Positions 1 to 8,206 of a stretch of 23,118 nt of DNA are shown here, piece after piece. The position numbers were made by a program, and so were the translations under genes. This stretch comes from Flammeovirgaceae bacterium UBA5008 (GTDB taxonomy: Bacteria > Bacteroidota > Bacteroidia > Cytophagales > Cyclobacteriaceae). The DNA lies in assembly GCA_002398365.1 (NCBI GenBank), contig DGYK01000006.1, positions 1 through 23,118 on the forward strand, given 5' to 3'. The notes under the pieces were generated by a model. The model was given only the letters and a program-made list of their open reading frames with translations. It searched no databases and was not told where the DNA came from. The number at the start of each line of letters is the position of its first letter. The first letter of the stretch is position 1.

Positions 1-61
1 AAGACGCCTTCCACGAAATATGTAATGCCATTGGCTTAACATATTTCGTGGAAGGCGTCTT
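1..61. repeat. Perfect 23-bp inverted repeat at the window edge
   Basis: Bases 1-23 are the exact reverse complement of bases 39-61, leaving a 15-nt spacer (24-38) that itself contains gcc-att-ggc. The repeat lies inside the 3' end of paaA and begins at the first base. It lacks a T-tract, and it forces the same bases to code on both arms. This is more like a fold-back at a contig end than a terminator, though a natural hairpin cannot be excluded. Confidence 0.9.
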
Positions 62-1009
62 CAACGCTTCGCGCACCCATTTGCCTCGTTCTTCGGCAAT
101 CCTCCGAACCTCCAATCGTTCTTTGTTGCAAGGGCCATCTCCGTTAATGACACGTTTAAATTCTTCCCAGTCAGGCTCGGTATAATCCCATCTACCGGTG
201 CTTTCATTCTTTTTCAATTTTGGATCTGGAATGGTGAAGCCGAGTTCCCAAATCTTGGGAACATACATGTCCAAGAATTGATTTCGCATGTCATCATTGG
301 TACCCATTTTTACTTTCCACTTCATCAGAATTTCAGTGTGTGTGGAAATTTTATCGGCAGGCCCGAAGAAATGCATCATGGGTGGCCACCAACGGTTCAA
401 TGCCTCTTGAAACATGCCTCGTTGTTTGGGAGTACCACTAGCTAAATAAATCACACAATGATGTCCGTACTTCAGGTGAAATGATTCTTCCGCACAAATG
501 CGATCCAATGCGCGGCAATATGGTCCATAACTTCCTTTGGCATTAGCCAATTGGTTAACAATGGCACCAGCATCTACCAACCAAGAGATGAAGCAGCAAT
601 CGGCCCACGTGAAAGTAGGGTAATTGAAAATATTTGAATATTTGGACTTGCCAGAGATAAGGTCTTCGATCATTTGCTCACGCGATTTGCCGAGCGTTTC
701 TGCCGCGCTGTAGAGCAATTGGGCGTGACCAACTTCATCTTGCACTTTGGCCATCAACGCCATTTTACGTTTGAAACCGGGTGCCCGTGTAATCCACGTA
801 CCTTCCGGTAAAGCACCGATGATTTCACTGTGCGCGTGCTGTTCGATCATACGAATCAACTGCTTGCGGTAGAGCTGCGGCATCCAATCGGTAGGTTCTA
901 TTTTCTCTCCCCGCTCAATGCGCGCTTCAAAAGCAGCCAGAAGAATGGGATCTTCCTGTGCTACGCTATCTGTTTTGATGCCCTCAAATGTGTTTCCGCC
1001 TCCGTACAT
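1..1009 (-). CDS. paaA: 1,2-phenylacetyl-CoA epoxidase, catalytic subunit PaaA (3' end missing)
   Basis: The catalytic subunit of the PaaABCE multicomponent oxygenase epoxidises the ring of phenylacetyl-CoA in the cytoplasmic phenylacetate degradation pathway. Translating the minus strand from the ATG at 1009 gives 336 codons open to the window edge. They align by eye along their length with E. coli PaaA, offset by 20 residues at the N-terminus. All six diiron ligands are present: E62, E92, H95, D146, E175 and H178 (E. coli E42, E72, H75, D126, E155, H158). The motifs DWMPQLYRK, LPEGTWITRAP and KYSNIFNYPT are clear. No Shine-Dalgarno is seen, as is usual for Bacteroidota. The next genes would lie beyond base 1, where paaB and paaC are expected. 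The last 20 or so codons fall inside a perfect inverted repeat (1-61), so the C-terminus from about residue 316 on may not be genuine. Identification is very secure; the 3' end is not. Confidence 0.95.
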   Translation of the reverse strand, partial: MYGGGNTFEGIKTDSVAQEDPILLAAFEARIERGEKIEPTDWMPQLYRKQLIRMIEQHAHSEIIGALPEGTWITRAPGFKRKMALMAKVQDEVGHAQLLYSAAETLGKSREQMIEDLISGKSKYSNIFNYPTFTWADCCFISWLVDAGAIVNQLANAKGSYGPYCRALDRICAEESFHLKYGHHCVIYLASGTPKQRGMFQEALNRWWPPMMHFFGPADKISTHTEILMKWKVKMGTNDDMRNQFLDMYVPKIWELGFTIPDPKLKKNESTGRWDYTEPDWEEFKRVINGDGPCNKERLEVRRIAEERGKWVREALKTPSTKYVKPMALHISWKAS

Positions 1010-1132
1010 ACGTCAAAAAGGTTAAAGTGTAAGGATTGTCAGATGGTACCTAACAATCGTTTGCAATTTAACAAAGATGACGGTAAGATGTTATTCTTTT
1101 GCCAAGAACGTTTTCTTTGGAATGCTCAATTC

Positions 1133-1945
1133 TTAGCTCGTTTTTTCTAATACAAAGCGATAATAAGGGCGGGTGCCATTTTTAAGGGTTTCGTAGAAGC
1201 GCGAGCCAACCACTCCGGCAAATTCATTGAACAATTTTTGCCAGCGTGCCGGAATCAACTTCTGAATGCGTTCCTTTTTTGATGCGTCTTCGGCTTCTAT
1301 GGACTGAACTACATTAGGTGTGATGTCTTCCTGCGAAAGTTGGTGCAACCCTGAATTTTTGATTTGCCCCTGAAAGATGGCCATGTTTTCCGGACTATTG
1401 CGGAAATCAACCATCAGCAACTTACCACCTGGTTTGAGTACGCGCTTCACTTCTTTCAAGAAGGTGTCTACACAGCCATAGCCATGGCATGATTCCACAT
1501 TGAGAACTACATCGATACTATTGTCAGGCAGGGGAATTTTTTCGGCACTGCCTTCAATGAATTTTAATCCTTGTACCTGATGGATTTTATTCGCCAACTC
1601 CACTGCGCTGGCAGCAATATCCAATCCAATGTAGCTGGCCGGTTTAAAAAAAGAGGCCACATGACGTGCGCCACCACCTCGACCGCTGCCCACTTCCAAC
1701 ACATTTTTTCCTTGCAGGTCGGCCTTGGAAGCTAGATAATGATACATCTGGAGCGAATATTTTTGAACTTTTGGATCATCGGATATTTCAAGCACTGGCT
1801 CATTGCTGTTGGGGGTATAGCCATAATTCATGAAATGCCAGTCTTCAGCCGGAATGTGCTTTGCGAGCAATTCGTAGGTTACTTTGGCATTAAAGCGCTT
1901 GAACCAAGCAAATCGTTTGAAGATTTGAATGATGAATTTAATCAT
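1133..1945 (-). CDS. Class I SAM-dependent methyltransferase, phthiotriolone-methyltransferase-like
   Basis: This 270-residue enzyme has a Rossmann-type SAM-binding core. Motif I is VLEVGSGRGGGA (82-93), the acidic residue closing strand 2 is D109 in GLDI, and later strands are IDVVLNVESCHGY (144-156) and VLKPGGKLLMVDFR (169-182). The arrangement 'FMNYGY' (38-43), then 'EVGSGRGGGA', 'PASYIGLDI' and 'VVLNVESCH' strongly recalls mycobacterial phthiotriolone/phenolphthiotriolone dimycocerosate methyltransferases. That resemblance comes from memory of the family, and the substrate here is unknown (lipid, polyketide or other O-methylation). The first ~20 residues are basic and hydrophobic (IKFIIQIFKRFAWFKRF), which could be a membrane-associating helix. 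It stands alone, 123 bp upstream of paaA on the same strand. The ATG at 1945 is the first one in frame. Confidence 0.85.
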   Translation of the reverse strand: MIKFIIQIFKRFAWFKRFNAKVTYELLAKHIPAEDWHFMNYGYTPNSNEPVLEISDDPKVQKYSLQMYHYLASKADLQGKNVLEVGSGRGGGARHVASFFKPASYIGLDIAASAVELANKIHQVQGLKFIEGSAEKIPLPDNSIDVVLNVESCHGYGCVDTFLKEVKRVLKPGGKLLMVDFRNSPENMAIFQGQIKNSGLHQLSQEDITPNVVQSIEAEDASKKERIQKLIPARWQKLFNEFAGVVGSRFYETLKNGTRPYYRFVLEKTS

Positions 1946-2044
1946 AAGATAGGTAGGTTTTGGTCTTTCAAGGTAGGATTAAAACCTGAAAAGACAATAC
2001 GTCTAAAAACTGCTTTGCAGCCACCTGCCCATAAAATGAACATT

Positions 2045-2080
2045 AAACAAAACCCCTTCTACATGGAAGGGGTTTTGTTT
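2045..2080 (-). terminator. Strong intrinsic terminator, possibly bidirectional
   Basis: A perfect 15-bp stem has arms aaacaaaaccccttc (2045-2059) and gaaggggttttgttt (2066-2080) with a 6-nt loop. GC pairs sit next to the loop and A/T pairs at the base, so either strand ends in a U-rich tract. It begins 7 bp after the stop of the small lysine-rich ORF on the minus strand. It isolates that gene from the downstream methyltransferase. Confidence 0.85.
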
Positions 2081-2086
2081 AGGAAA

Positions 2087-2194
2087 TCAATATTTAGGAT
2101 TGTCTTTTCTTGCTTTCTTTTCAGCTCTTTTTTCGGCCGCTGTTTTCTTAGGCTCCTTTTTGGTTTCCTTTTTTTTGTCTTGACCTTTTGACAT
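2087..2194 (-). CDS. Small lysine-rich hypothetical protein (35 aa)
   Basis: An ATG at 2194 opens a 35-codon frame ending in TGA at 2089-2087. The product is extremely basic and rich in K, E and A, beginning MSKGQDKKKETKK and ending ARKDNPKY. It has no membrane segment and is probably disordered or a single charged helix. Support for a real gene: a strong terminator follows 7 bp after the stop, a TACTTTG box lies 21 bp upstream of the ATG (2216-2222), and no larger gene occupies the interval. I recall similar short 'MSKGQDKKK..' proteins being annotated in Bacteroidota, but no function. Lysine-rich proteins of this type could bind nucleic acid or ribosomes; that is inference only. Confidence 0.7.
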   Translation of the reverse strand: MSKGQDKKKETKKEPKKTAAEKRAEKKARKDNPKY

Positions 2195-2215
2195 ACAGAT
2201 TGTGTTTTAGTTTGT

Positions 2216-2222
2216 CAAAGTA
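2216..2222 (-). promoter_or_regulatory. -7-like box TACTTTG for the small basic protein
   Basis: The minus-strand heptamer TACTTTG lies 21 bp upstream of the ATG at 2194. CTTG (2244-2247) sits about 21 bp further upstream as a possible -33 element. It is one base shorter than the Bacteroidota consensus TAnnTTTG, so this is a candidate only. Confidence 0.35.
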
Positions 2223-2275
2223 AGTATAATGCGAAGAAAAGATCAAGCATTGGTTTAGATTCTGAGTTCAATTCT

Positions 2276-2283
2276 TACTTTCG
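2276..2283 (+). promoter_or_regulatory. Possible promoter box TACTTTCG just before galM
   Basis: TACTTTCG matches TAnnTTTG at five of its six fixed positions. TTTA at 2254-2257 is about 18 bp upstream as a weak -33. The box ends only 6 bp before the galM ATG, so a transcript from it would be leaderless or nearly so. Weak evidence. Confidence 0.25.
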
Positions 2284-2289
2284 CTAATT

Positions 2290-3300
2290 ATGGAATCGCT
2301 GCAGGTTTTTGAATTATCCAACCGAAAAGGAATGAAAATGACCGCCACCAATTTTGGAGGAAAAGTCATTTCGGTATGGGTTCCTGATCGCAAAGGAGTT
2401 TTCGCGGATGTAGTGCTTGGTTACGATCACGCAGCGCATTACCTGCAAGGCAATCCTTATTTTGGTGCACTCATCGGGCGCTTTGCCAACCGCATTGCTA
2501 AGGGTCGCTTTACGCTGAACGGCAGAGATTACACACTGAATGTCAATAATCGAGACAATGCGCTTCACGGTGGACCGAATGGATTTCATAATGTATTGTG
2601 GCGGGTAAAAGAAAATTCATCACGACACTTGAAGTTGAGCTATGTAAGTCAGGCTGGCGAAGAAGGTTATCCTGGTAACTTGCATGTGTGTGTGGAATAT
2701 CTGCTAACGGATGATAATGAATTTGTGATTGATTACCAGGCTACGACAGACGAGCCAACACCTGTAAACCTTACTAGTCATTCATTTTTTAATTTGGCGG
2801 GCGAAGGTTACAGCACGATCCTCGATCACGAACTAATGATTCACGCTTCGCAATTTTGTCCGGTAGACGAGAATCTGATTCCAACTGGAAAGTTGCAAGA
2901 TGTTAGTAATACTGTTTTTGATTTTAACACACCTATACAAATTGGTAGCCGAATCAATCAACAAGACAATCAACTTACTTTGGGTAATGGATATGATCAC
3001 ACATGGGTGCTCCATAAAACACATAACGAATTAAGTTTAGCTGCACGTGTAATGGAGCCAATATCAGGAAGAGTGATGGAAGTATATACAACCGAACCAG
3101 GTATACAATTTTACTCAGGAAACTTTCTCAATGGCGCTGATATCGGAAAGGGCGGTAAATCCTATGGCTTCCGATCTGCTTTATGTTTGGAAGCACAACA
3201 TTTTCCGGACTCACCCAATCAAGCTTTGTTTCCTTCCACCATTCTTCACCCTAAGGAAACCTATAGACAAACGACCGTGCATCGTTTTTCGGTAGCTTAA
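2290..3300 (+). CDS. galM: Aldose 1-epimerase (galactose mutarotase)
   Basis: GalM interconverts the alpha and beta anomers of hexoses such as galactose and glucose, feeding the Leloir pathway. The 336-residue length is normal for the family. Family landmarks are present in order: GRFANRIAKGRF (63-74), the ALHGGPNGFH block with H93, LTSHSFFNL with catalytic-type H164, GYDHTW with D236, and the general-base glutamate E301 in CLEAQHFPDSPN. No signal peptide is visible, so it is likely cytoplasmic. It is the only plus-strand gene in the left half. It converges on the 780-aa permease with a 6-bp gap and no visible terminator between them. No other galactose gene is nearby. The ATG at 2290 fits the start of the fold (ELSNRKGMKMTATNFGG). 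Confidence 0.95.
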   Translation: MESLQVFELSNRKGMKMTATNFGGKVISVWVPDRKGVFADVVLGYDHAAHYLQGNPYFGALIGRFANRIAKGRFTLNGRDYTLNVNNRDNALHGGPNGFHNVLWRVKENSSRHLKLSYVSQAGEEGYPGNLHVCVEYLLTDDNEFVIDYQATTDEPTPVNLTSHSFFNLAGEGYSTILDHELMIHASQFCPVDENLIPTGKLQDVSNTVFDFNTPIQIGSRINQQDNQLTLGNGYDHTWVLHKTHNELSLAARVMEPISGRVMEVYTTEPGIQFYSGNFLNGADIGKGGKSYGFRSALCLEAQHFPDSPNQALFPSTILHPKETYRQTTVHRFSVA

Positions 3301-3306
3301 TTTTCC

Positions 3307-5649
3307 TTAATCGTTTTTCAAATTCTTGACCGGATTTTGTCTTGCCGCATGAAAAGTTTGGAACGAAACTATCACCCATGGGAATACAACACTGATCAAT
3401 CCAGCAACAACAAAAATGAAAGGTGAAATTGAATCGTGGTAGGCGAAATCATGCAACCATCGATTCATATAGATGTACATTAAAGGAGCTGCAATGCCGA
3501 ATCCAATCAATGCAATCAGAATATATTCGAGTGATAATAAGTTCATTAGTTGCGATACGGATGCTCCAATTACTTTGCGGATCGCCAATTCTTTGGAACG
3601 TTGCTCGCTCGAGAAAAGCACAATACCTACCAGTCCCATAGCTGATATAAAAAAAGCAAGAATGGAGAAGCTGGTAAATATTTTTTCGGTACGTGCTTCA
3701 GTAGCATAAAGTTTGTTCAGATCGTCTTCCAGAAACGTATAGTCAAAAGGTCGATCTTGTGCATATTTTTTATAGATCGTTTCGATCTTTTTTATTTGTT
3801 CAGGTGTGTTGCCGGGGGCAAGCTTTACCGAAACTAAAAAGAAAGCTGCAGGATTAATATACAATAGCATTGGTTCAATCTTATGATGCATCGATTTGAA
3901 ATGAAAGTCCTTTGCTATACCAACAATATGAAATGGTTGGTCATCAATTTTTATAATCTGGTTAATCGGATCTTTGAACCCGATTTGTTTTAGAGCCTCT
4001 TCATTCAGAATCACTGCGGAAGAATCGGAAATATTATCCGATGAAAAACTTCTGCCTTGAGTGAGTTGAATTGAGTAGGTTTTGATAAAGTCAGGGTCCA
4101 CCATCAATTGATAGAAAGGAATATCCAGATCTTTGTTTTTTCCATTCCAATCGATCGCGCTGTTCCAATTATCTGCAAATGAAATATTGGCACTATTGGC
4201 ACTGACGGATTCTACTTCGGGCAATGCCAATAACTCTTTTTTCAAAGACGGAAACTCCGCTCGTATTTTACGAATGGCCGTAAACGAAATGACTCGATCT
4301 TTTTTATAACCTAAATCTTTGGTTTGAATATATTTTAAATGCTGTTGCACTATGAGTGTGCCCAACAATAAGGCGATACTCAATACAAATTGAATAACCA
4401 GTAATGTTCTTCGTAATAGAATGGTTTTCGAACTTACTTTGGCGAATCCTTTGAGCACGACAATCGGGTTTTGTGTGGATACAATCCATGCAGGAAACAC
4501 ACTGGATAAAAAGGTACTCGCGAGTATGGCCGATAACAAATATATCCACAATTGTGAATGTGTAAATGAAAAAGTAAGATTAGTTTCGGCCAATTTGTTG
4601 AAGTAAGGAAAGAGCAACCAGCTAAGAGCCAATGCCAGACCGAATGCACATACCACAAACAGAAAGGATTCTAAAAAGAAATAGCTTGCGAGTTGCCCAC
4701 GTTGTGCACCTATTACTTTTCGAACCCCAATTTCTTTCGCGCGCTTGATGGATTTGGCCGTAGCCAAATTCGAATAATTGATGCACACTATAATGAGTAT
4801 GAAAATTGAAATCCACGTAAACAACTTTACATACATGACATTGCCCTGACCTTTTAAGTTGCCATCAATGTTTTGAGAATACAAGTGCACATCTTCCAGC
4901 TTTTGAATGCTCAGTTTTGAATTAGCTTCGGGGTCATCTTTGTTGATGATGTCCTGAATTTTAGCTTCAATCTCTCCTGCATTTTTATTGGATTGAATAT
5001 AGGTGTGATAGATATACGACTTCCATGAGTCTAAATCGGCAATGCCTGCTGCTTTCAAGAAAGTAGTTGGAATAACATAATCAAACTGCATGTGTGAATT
5101 CGTGGGCACATCTTTGATGACCGCAATCACTTCGATATCGCGGTAAGCAACTGTGAATATTTTTCCGATGGGGTCCAGATCTCCGAAAAATACCTTTGCC
5201 AAGCTCTCGGTGATGATTATTTTGTCGGTTTCCTTTTCAAACCCTTCGATCGAACCTTTTACAACCGGAAAATGAAACATCCGAAAAAATTCGGGAGAAG
5301 CAACAACTCCGAATTTGTAGAATCCGGTTTCTTCGTGCTTAATAAAAAACTCCGTTTGCCGCAGGTAGCATGAACGGTCGATTCCTTCTATTTGAGACTT
5401 GATTTTAGTTGCCAATGGTGCCGGTGTACGAGCAGAAATCTGTATTCCGCCATCCTCTTTCGGCATGTTATCCAGCACACGATATGTGGATTGGTAGCTG
5501 GGATGAAAATGGTCATAGCTAACTTCTTCATTCACCCACGAGAGGATGAGAACGAACACTGTAAATCCAATGACAAGGCCAATGAAGTTTAATTGTGAGT
5601 AAAAATTGCGAAACTGACGAAACGCAAAAAGCAGGTTGTTTTTAATCAT
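3307..5649 (-). CDS. MacB/FtsX-type ABC transporter permease (780 aa)
   Basis: This is a doubled FtsX-family permease of the MacB type without an ATPase domain. By eye the order is: TM1 (about 21-38), periplasmic MacB core-like domain (about 40-275), an FtsX block with TM2 (276-292), TM3 (about 322-346) and TM4 (367-389), TM5 (415-435), a second periplasmic domain (about 436-655), and a second FtsX block with TM6-8 (about 659-764). The two cytoplasmic loops carry the family signature, RAKEIGVRKVIGA (303-315) and SKELAIRKVIGAS (685-697). These are expected to touch a partner ATPase. The C-terminus NPVKNLKND is the usual ending. It is the last gene of the block, separated from the previous permease by 144 bp with its own promoter-like box. 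Substrate unknown. It could serve in efflux, lipoprotein handling or envelope stress. Confidence 0.9.
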   Translation of the reverse strand: MIKNNLLFAFRQFRNFYSQLNFIGLVIGFTVFVLILSWVNEEVSYDHFHPSYQSTYRVLDNMPKEDGGIQISARTPAPLATKIKSQIEGIDRSCYLRQTEFFIKHEETGFYKFGVVASPEFFRMFHFPVVKGSIEGFEKETDKIIITESLAKVFFGDLDPIGKIFTVAYRDIEVIAVIKDVPTNSHMQFDYVIPTTFLKAAGIADLDSWKSYIYHTYIQSNKNAGEIEAKIQDIINKDDPEANSKLSIQKLEDVHLYSQNIDGNLKGQGNVMYVKLFTWISIFILIIVCINYSNLATAKSIKRAKEIGVRKVIGAQRGQLASYFFLESFLFVVCAFGLALALSWLLFPYFNKLAETNLTFSFTHSQLWIYLLSAILASTFLSSVFPAWIVSTQNPIVVLKGFAKVSSKTILLRRTLLVIQFVLSIALLLGTLIVQQHLKYIQTKDLGYKKDRVISFTAIRKIRAEFPSLKKELLALPEVESVSANSANISFADNWNSAIDWNGKNKDLDIPFYQLMVDPDFIKTYSIQLTQGRSFSSDNISDSSAVILNEEALKQIGFKDPINQIIKIDDQPFHIVGIAKDFHFKSMHHKIEPMLLYINPAAFFLVSVKLAPGNTPEQIKKIETIYKKYAQDRPFDYTFLEDDLNKLYATEARTEKIFTSFSILAFFISAMGLVGIVLFSSEQRSKELAIRKVIGASVSQLMNLLSLEYILIALIGFGIAAPLMYIYMNRWLHDFAYHDSISPFIFVVAGLISVVFPWVIVSFQTFHAARQNPVKNLKND

Positions 5650-5689
5650 ATAGTCAAATGATAAGACAATTTAGAAAAAAAACAACCTC

Positions 5690-5697
5690 CAAAACTA
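5690..5697 (-). promoter_or_regulatory. Bacteroidota -7-like element TAGTTTTG upstream of the 780-aa permease
   Basis: On the minus strand TAGTTTTG is a perfect TAnnTTTG match, 40 bp upstream of the ATG at 5649. No good TTTG -33 element is found 17-23 bp upstream, so strength is uncertain. It suggests this permease can be transcribed apart from the 797-aa gene. Confidence 0.45.
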
Positions 5698-5793
5698 ATA
5701 CGCATCGTTACTTCTTTAATCCGTACTGGACTAAGCATGTAAGGTATTAGTGAAAAGTGTATACAAATTAGCTCGTCAACGATAGACGGAGGC

Positions 5794-8187
5794 CTATTCG
5801 CTTCTTAAGCTGGTTACAGGATTGTTGTTGGCTGCCTTAAATGACTCAAAACTGACCGTAAACCAAGCAATAAATAGACTTATGGCCCCGGCAACGACAA
5901 ATACAATCCAGTTGATTTCTGTGCGGTAGGCAAATGACTCCAGCCAGTCTGACATCATGTAATATCCAATTGGAATTCCCACAATAAAAGCCAATAAAAC
6001 CAATAAAATGAACTCCTTCGATAGCATGGCGACTAGATGAGGAACGGAGGCACCCATTACCTTGCGAATCCCTATTTCTTTGGTGCGTTGTTCGGCCGTA
6101 AAAGCGGCCAATGCATACAGACCCAAACAGGCAACAAAGATTGCGAGGCCTGCAAACAATAAAACAGTTTGCGAAAGTGTTTGCTCCGAACGGTACAATG
6201 ACGCCATGTGTTGATCCAAAAAGGTATATTCAAATGCTGTTGGGATCGTGCGCTGAAAAATCGCCTGCAATTGTTGAAGAGTGTTTTGCATATCCTGCGT
6301 GTTGATCTTTACAAGCAGGAAAGTGAGCCCCTCTGTTCTGGCATTATGAAAGCAGAATGCGCCAATTTTTTGATGAATAGTGGTGGTGTGAAAATCTTCT
6401 GTTACGCCTACGATTTCTGAGGGGTAATCAAATCCTTGGATATCTACTTTTTGACCGATTGCTTCTTGCGGACTAAGTTGCAAATAGTCGACAGCAGATT
6501 TATTGAGAACCACCTGAACGGTTGTGTCTTTTGGATCTTTGTTAGCAGGAAGCGTTGTTCCAGCCAGTAGTTTTATTCCAAGTACTTCCAGCGTTTCTGA
6601 AGTAGACCGCGTTGTCAGCAACGAGGTTCCATCTCCGCTTTCTCCTTTGCGAACGATGTTTCGCATGCTGGTTCCCATACCCGGATACGATTGACTTCGG
6701 CTGACAGCCACTACACTACTCAGGTTTTCATAAGCAGTCTTTACAGATGCAATTTGATCTCTGTCTTTTGCTCCGGATACCATGATAGCCACTACCTGTT
6801 CCGGTTGATAACCTAGTTTCTTAGTTTGGATAAAGTTCATTTGCCGGTAAAACACCAGCGAACAAATAATGAGAATAATGGATACAGAAAACTGGAAGAC
6901 CACCAATGACTTTCGGATGATTACCTGCCCACCAGAGGCGGCTGTTTTTTGTAATGCCGACTTGGGCGAGAAAGAGGAGAGATACATAGCGGGATAGAAT
7001 CCTGCTAAAAACGAGAGCACTATCCAAACCAAACCAAACCCAGCCCAAAAAATTCCTTCCATTAGAAATTGAAGAGTAATGTTTTTGCCTGTCAGCGAAT
7101 TAAAGAGTGGTTGCAAAAATGTAAACAGCGCCAGACTTAACACCATTGAGAAGAGGACGAATAAAGAAGCTTCAAAATAGAATTTCCAATTCAACTGACC
7201 ATAAGTGGCTCCGAGCGTCTTTGCAATACCGACTTCTTTGTTTCTGCGTTGTGACTGTGCCGTTGTTAGGTTCATATAATTAATAGCAGCAATCAACAAT
7301 ACTGCCAAAGCAAGGGCTCCGATTATTTTGACCTGATTGATATCACCATACGTTCTTCGATCGAATGTTGCATTCAGATCACCTGAGTATAGACGAATAT
7401 CAAGAAGCGGTTGTAAACTGATTTCAAACCAGCGACTGTCTTTGGTTAGGTTTTTGTCCAGCATTGCCTTGATTTTCCCTTCTACTGCCAGTGGTTGTAC
7501 GTTTGGATGTAATAAGAAATAAGTATCAAAGCTGGCGTTGCCCCAATTCTGATTTTGTTCCTGCCCGAACCAATTCGAGCTAAATGATGCAATCAACTGG
7601 CATTGCAAAAATGAGTTGGAAGGGAAATCGCTATAAATACCGGTAACTTCCAGTGGCAGCGAATTGTCTACGGTAAGAGTTTTTCCAATAGGGTCCGTAT
7701 TTCCAAAATATTTTTGAGCTGCACTTTCGCTGATTACTACTGTGCCGGGACGTTGGAGAGCACTTGATTTATTGCCTTTTACTAAATCGACTGAAAAAAT
7801 GTCGAAAAACTCGGGGTCAGCATAGAATAATTTTTTCTCTGAGAATTTTTCCGTTTCAGTAGAAATAAATCCCAACTCACCAAAATTATGATGAAAAACG
7901 CGCGTAGCTTTTTCTACTTCGGGAATTTCTTTCATAGAGGTGGTAGCCAGACGATTGGGAGCACCACCCCACTTGTTCGTTTGACCATCAAATTCAGCAC
8001 TGATTACGGCCCGATAAATACGGTCTTTCTTTTCGTGAAAACGATCGTAGGTGAATTCATCCACCACATAAAGGCTAATCGCCAAAAAGGTGGTGAGCCC
8101 GATGGTGAGCCCGGCAATGTTGATCAAACTAAACGATTTGTGCCGTAGGATGGTACGAATGGCGATTTTAAAATAATTGGCAAGCAT
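5794..8187 (-). CDS. MacB/FtsX-type ABC transporter permease (797 aa)
   Basis: It has the same architecture as its neighbours: TM1 (20-42), a periplasmic core (43-285), TM2-4 (286-308, 336-357, 379-403), TM5 (424-446), a second periplasmic domain to about 670, and TM6-8 (674-696, 726-745, 759-780), ending NPVTSLRSE. The second coupling loop is canonical (TKEIGIRKVMGAS, 702-714). The first reads NKEVGIAKTLGA (316-327), with A322 where the other copies here have R or K. No Walker motifs are present. It starts 19 bp after the stop of the 123-aa secreted protein, so the two are almost certainly co-transcribed. Substrate unknown. The intact frame and full length argue against a pseudogene. Confidence 0.9.
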   Translation of the reverse strand: MLANYFKIAIRTILRHKSFSLINIAGLTIGLTTFLAISLYVVDEFTYDRFHEKKDRIYRAVISAEFDGQTNKWGGAPNRLATTSMKEIPEVEKATRVFHHNFGELGFISTETEKFSEKKLFYADPEFFDIFSVDLVKGNKSSALQRPGTVVISESAAQKYFGNTDPIGKTLTVDNSLPLEVTGIYSDFPSNSFLQCQLIASFSSNWFGQEQNQNWGNASFDTYFLLHPNVQPLAVEGKIKAMLDKNLTKDSRWFEISLQPLLDIRLYSGDLNATFDRRTYGDINQVKIIGALALAVLLIAAINYMNLTTAQSQRRNKEVGIAKTLGATYGQLNWKFYFEASLFVLFSMVLSLALFTFLQPLFNSLTGKNITLQFLMEGIFWAGFGLVWIVLSFLAGFYPAMYLSSFSPKSALQKTAASGGQVIIRKSLVVFQFSVSIILIICSLVFYRQMNFIQTKKLGYQPEQVVAIMVSGAKDRDQIASVKTAYENLSSVVAVSRSQSYPGMGTSMRNIVRKGESGDGTSLLTTRSTSETLEVLGIKLLAGTTLPANKDPKDTTVQVVLNKSAVDYLQLSPQEAIGQKVDIQGFDYPSEIVGVTEDFHTTTIHQKIGAFCFHNARTEGLTFLLVKINTQDMQNTLQQLQAIFQRTIPTAFEYTFLDQHMASLYRSEQTLSQTVLLFAGLAIFVACLGLYALAAFTAEQRTKEIGIRKVMGASVPHLVAMLSKEFILLVLLAFIVGIPIGYYMMSDWLESFAYRTEINWIVFVVAGAISLFIAWFTVSFESFKAANNNPVTSLRSE

Positions 8188-8206
8188 ATGAGAATGTTTT
8201 AATTTA

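Noticed and set aside
1..61. The terminal hairpin as a paaA terminator or recombination site
   Set aside because: The frame is open through both arms, no T-tract follows on either strand within view, and no integrase or core-site motif is present. Contig-end fold-back fits better.
1739..2191. 150-codon plus-strand open frame overlapping the methyltransferase start and the small basic gene
   Set aside because: It runs antisense through two better-supported genes and the terminator. Its product has a low-complexity phenylalanine-rich tail that is simply the reverse of the lysine-rich ORF.
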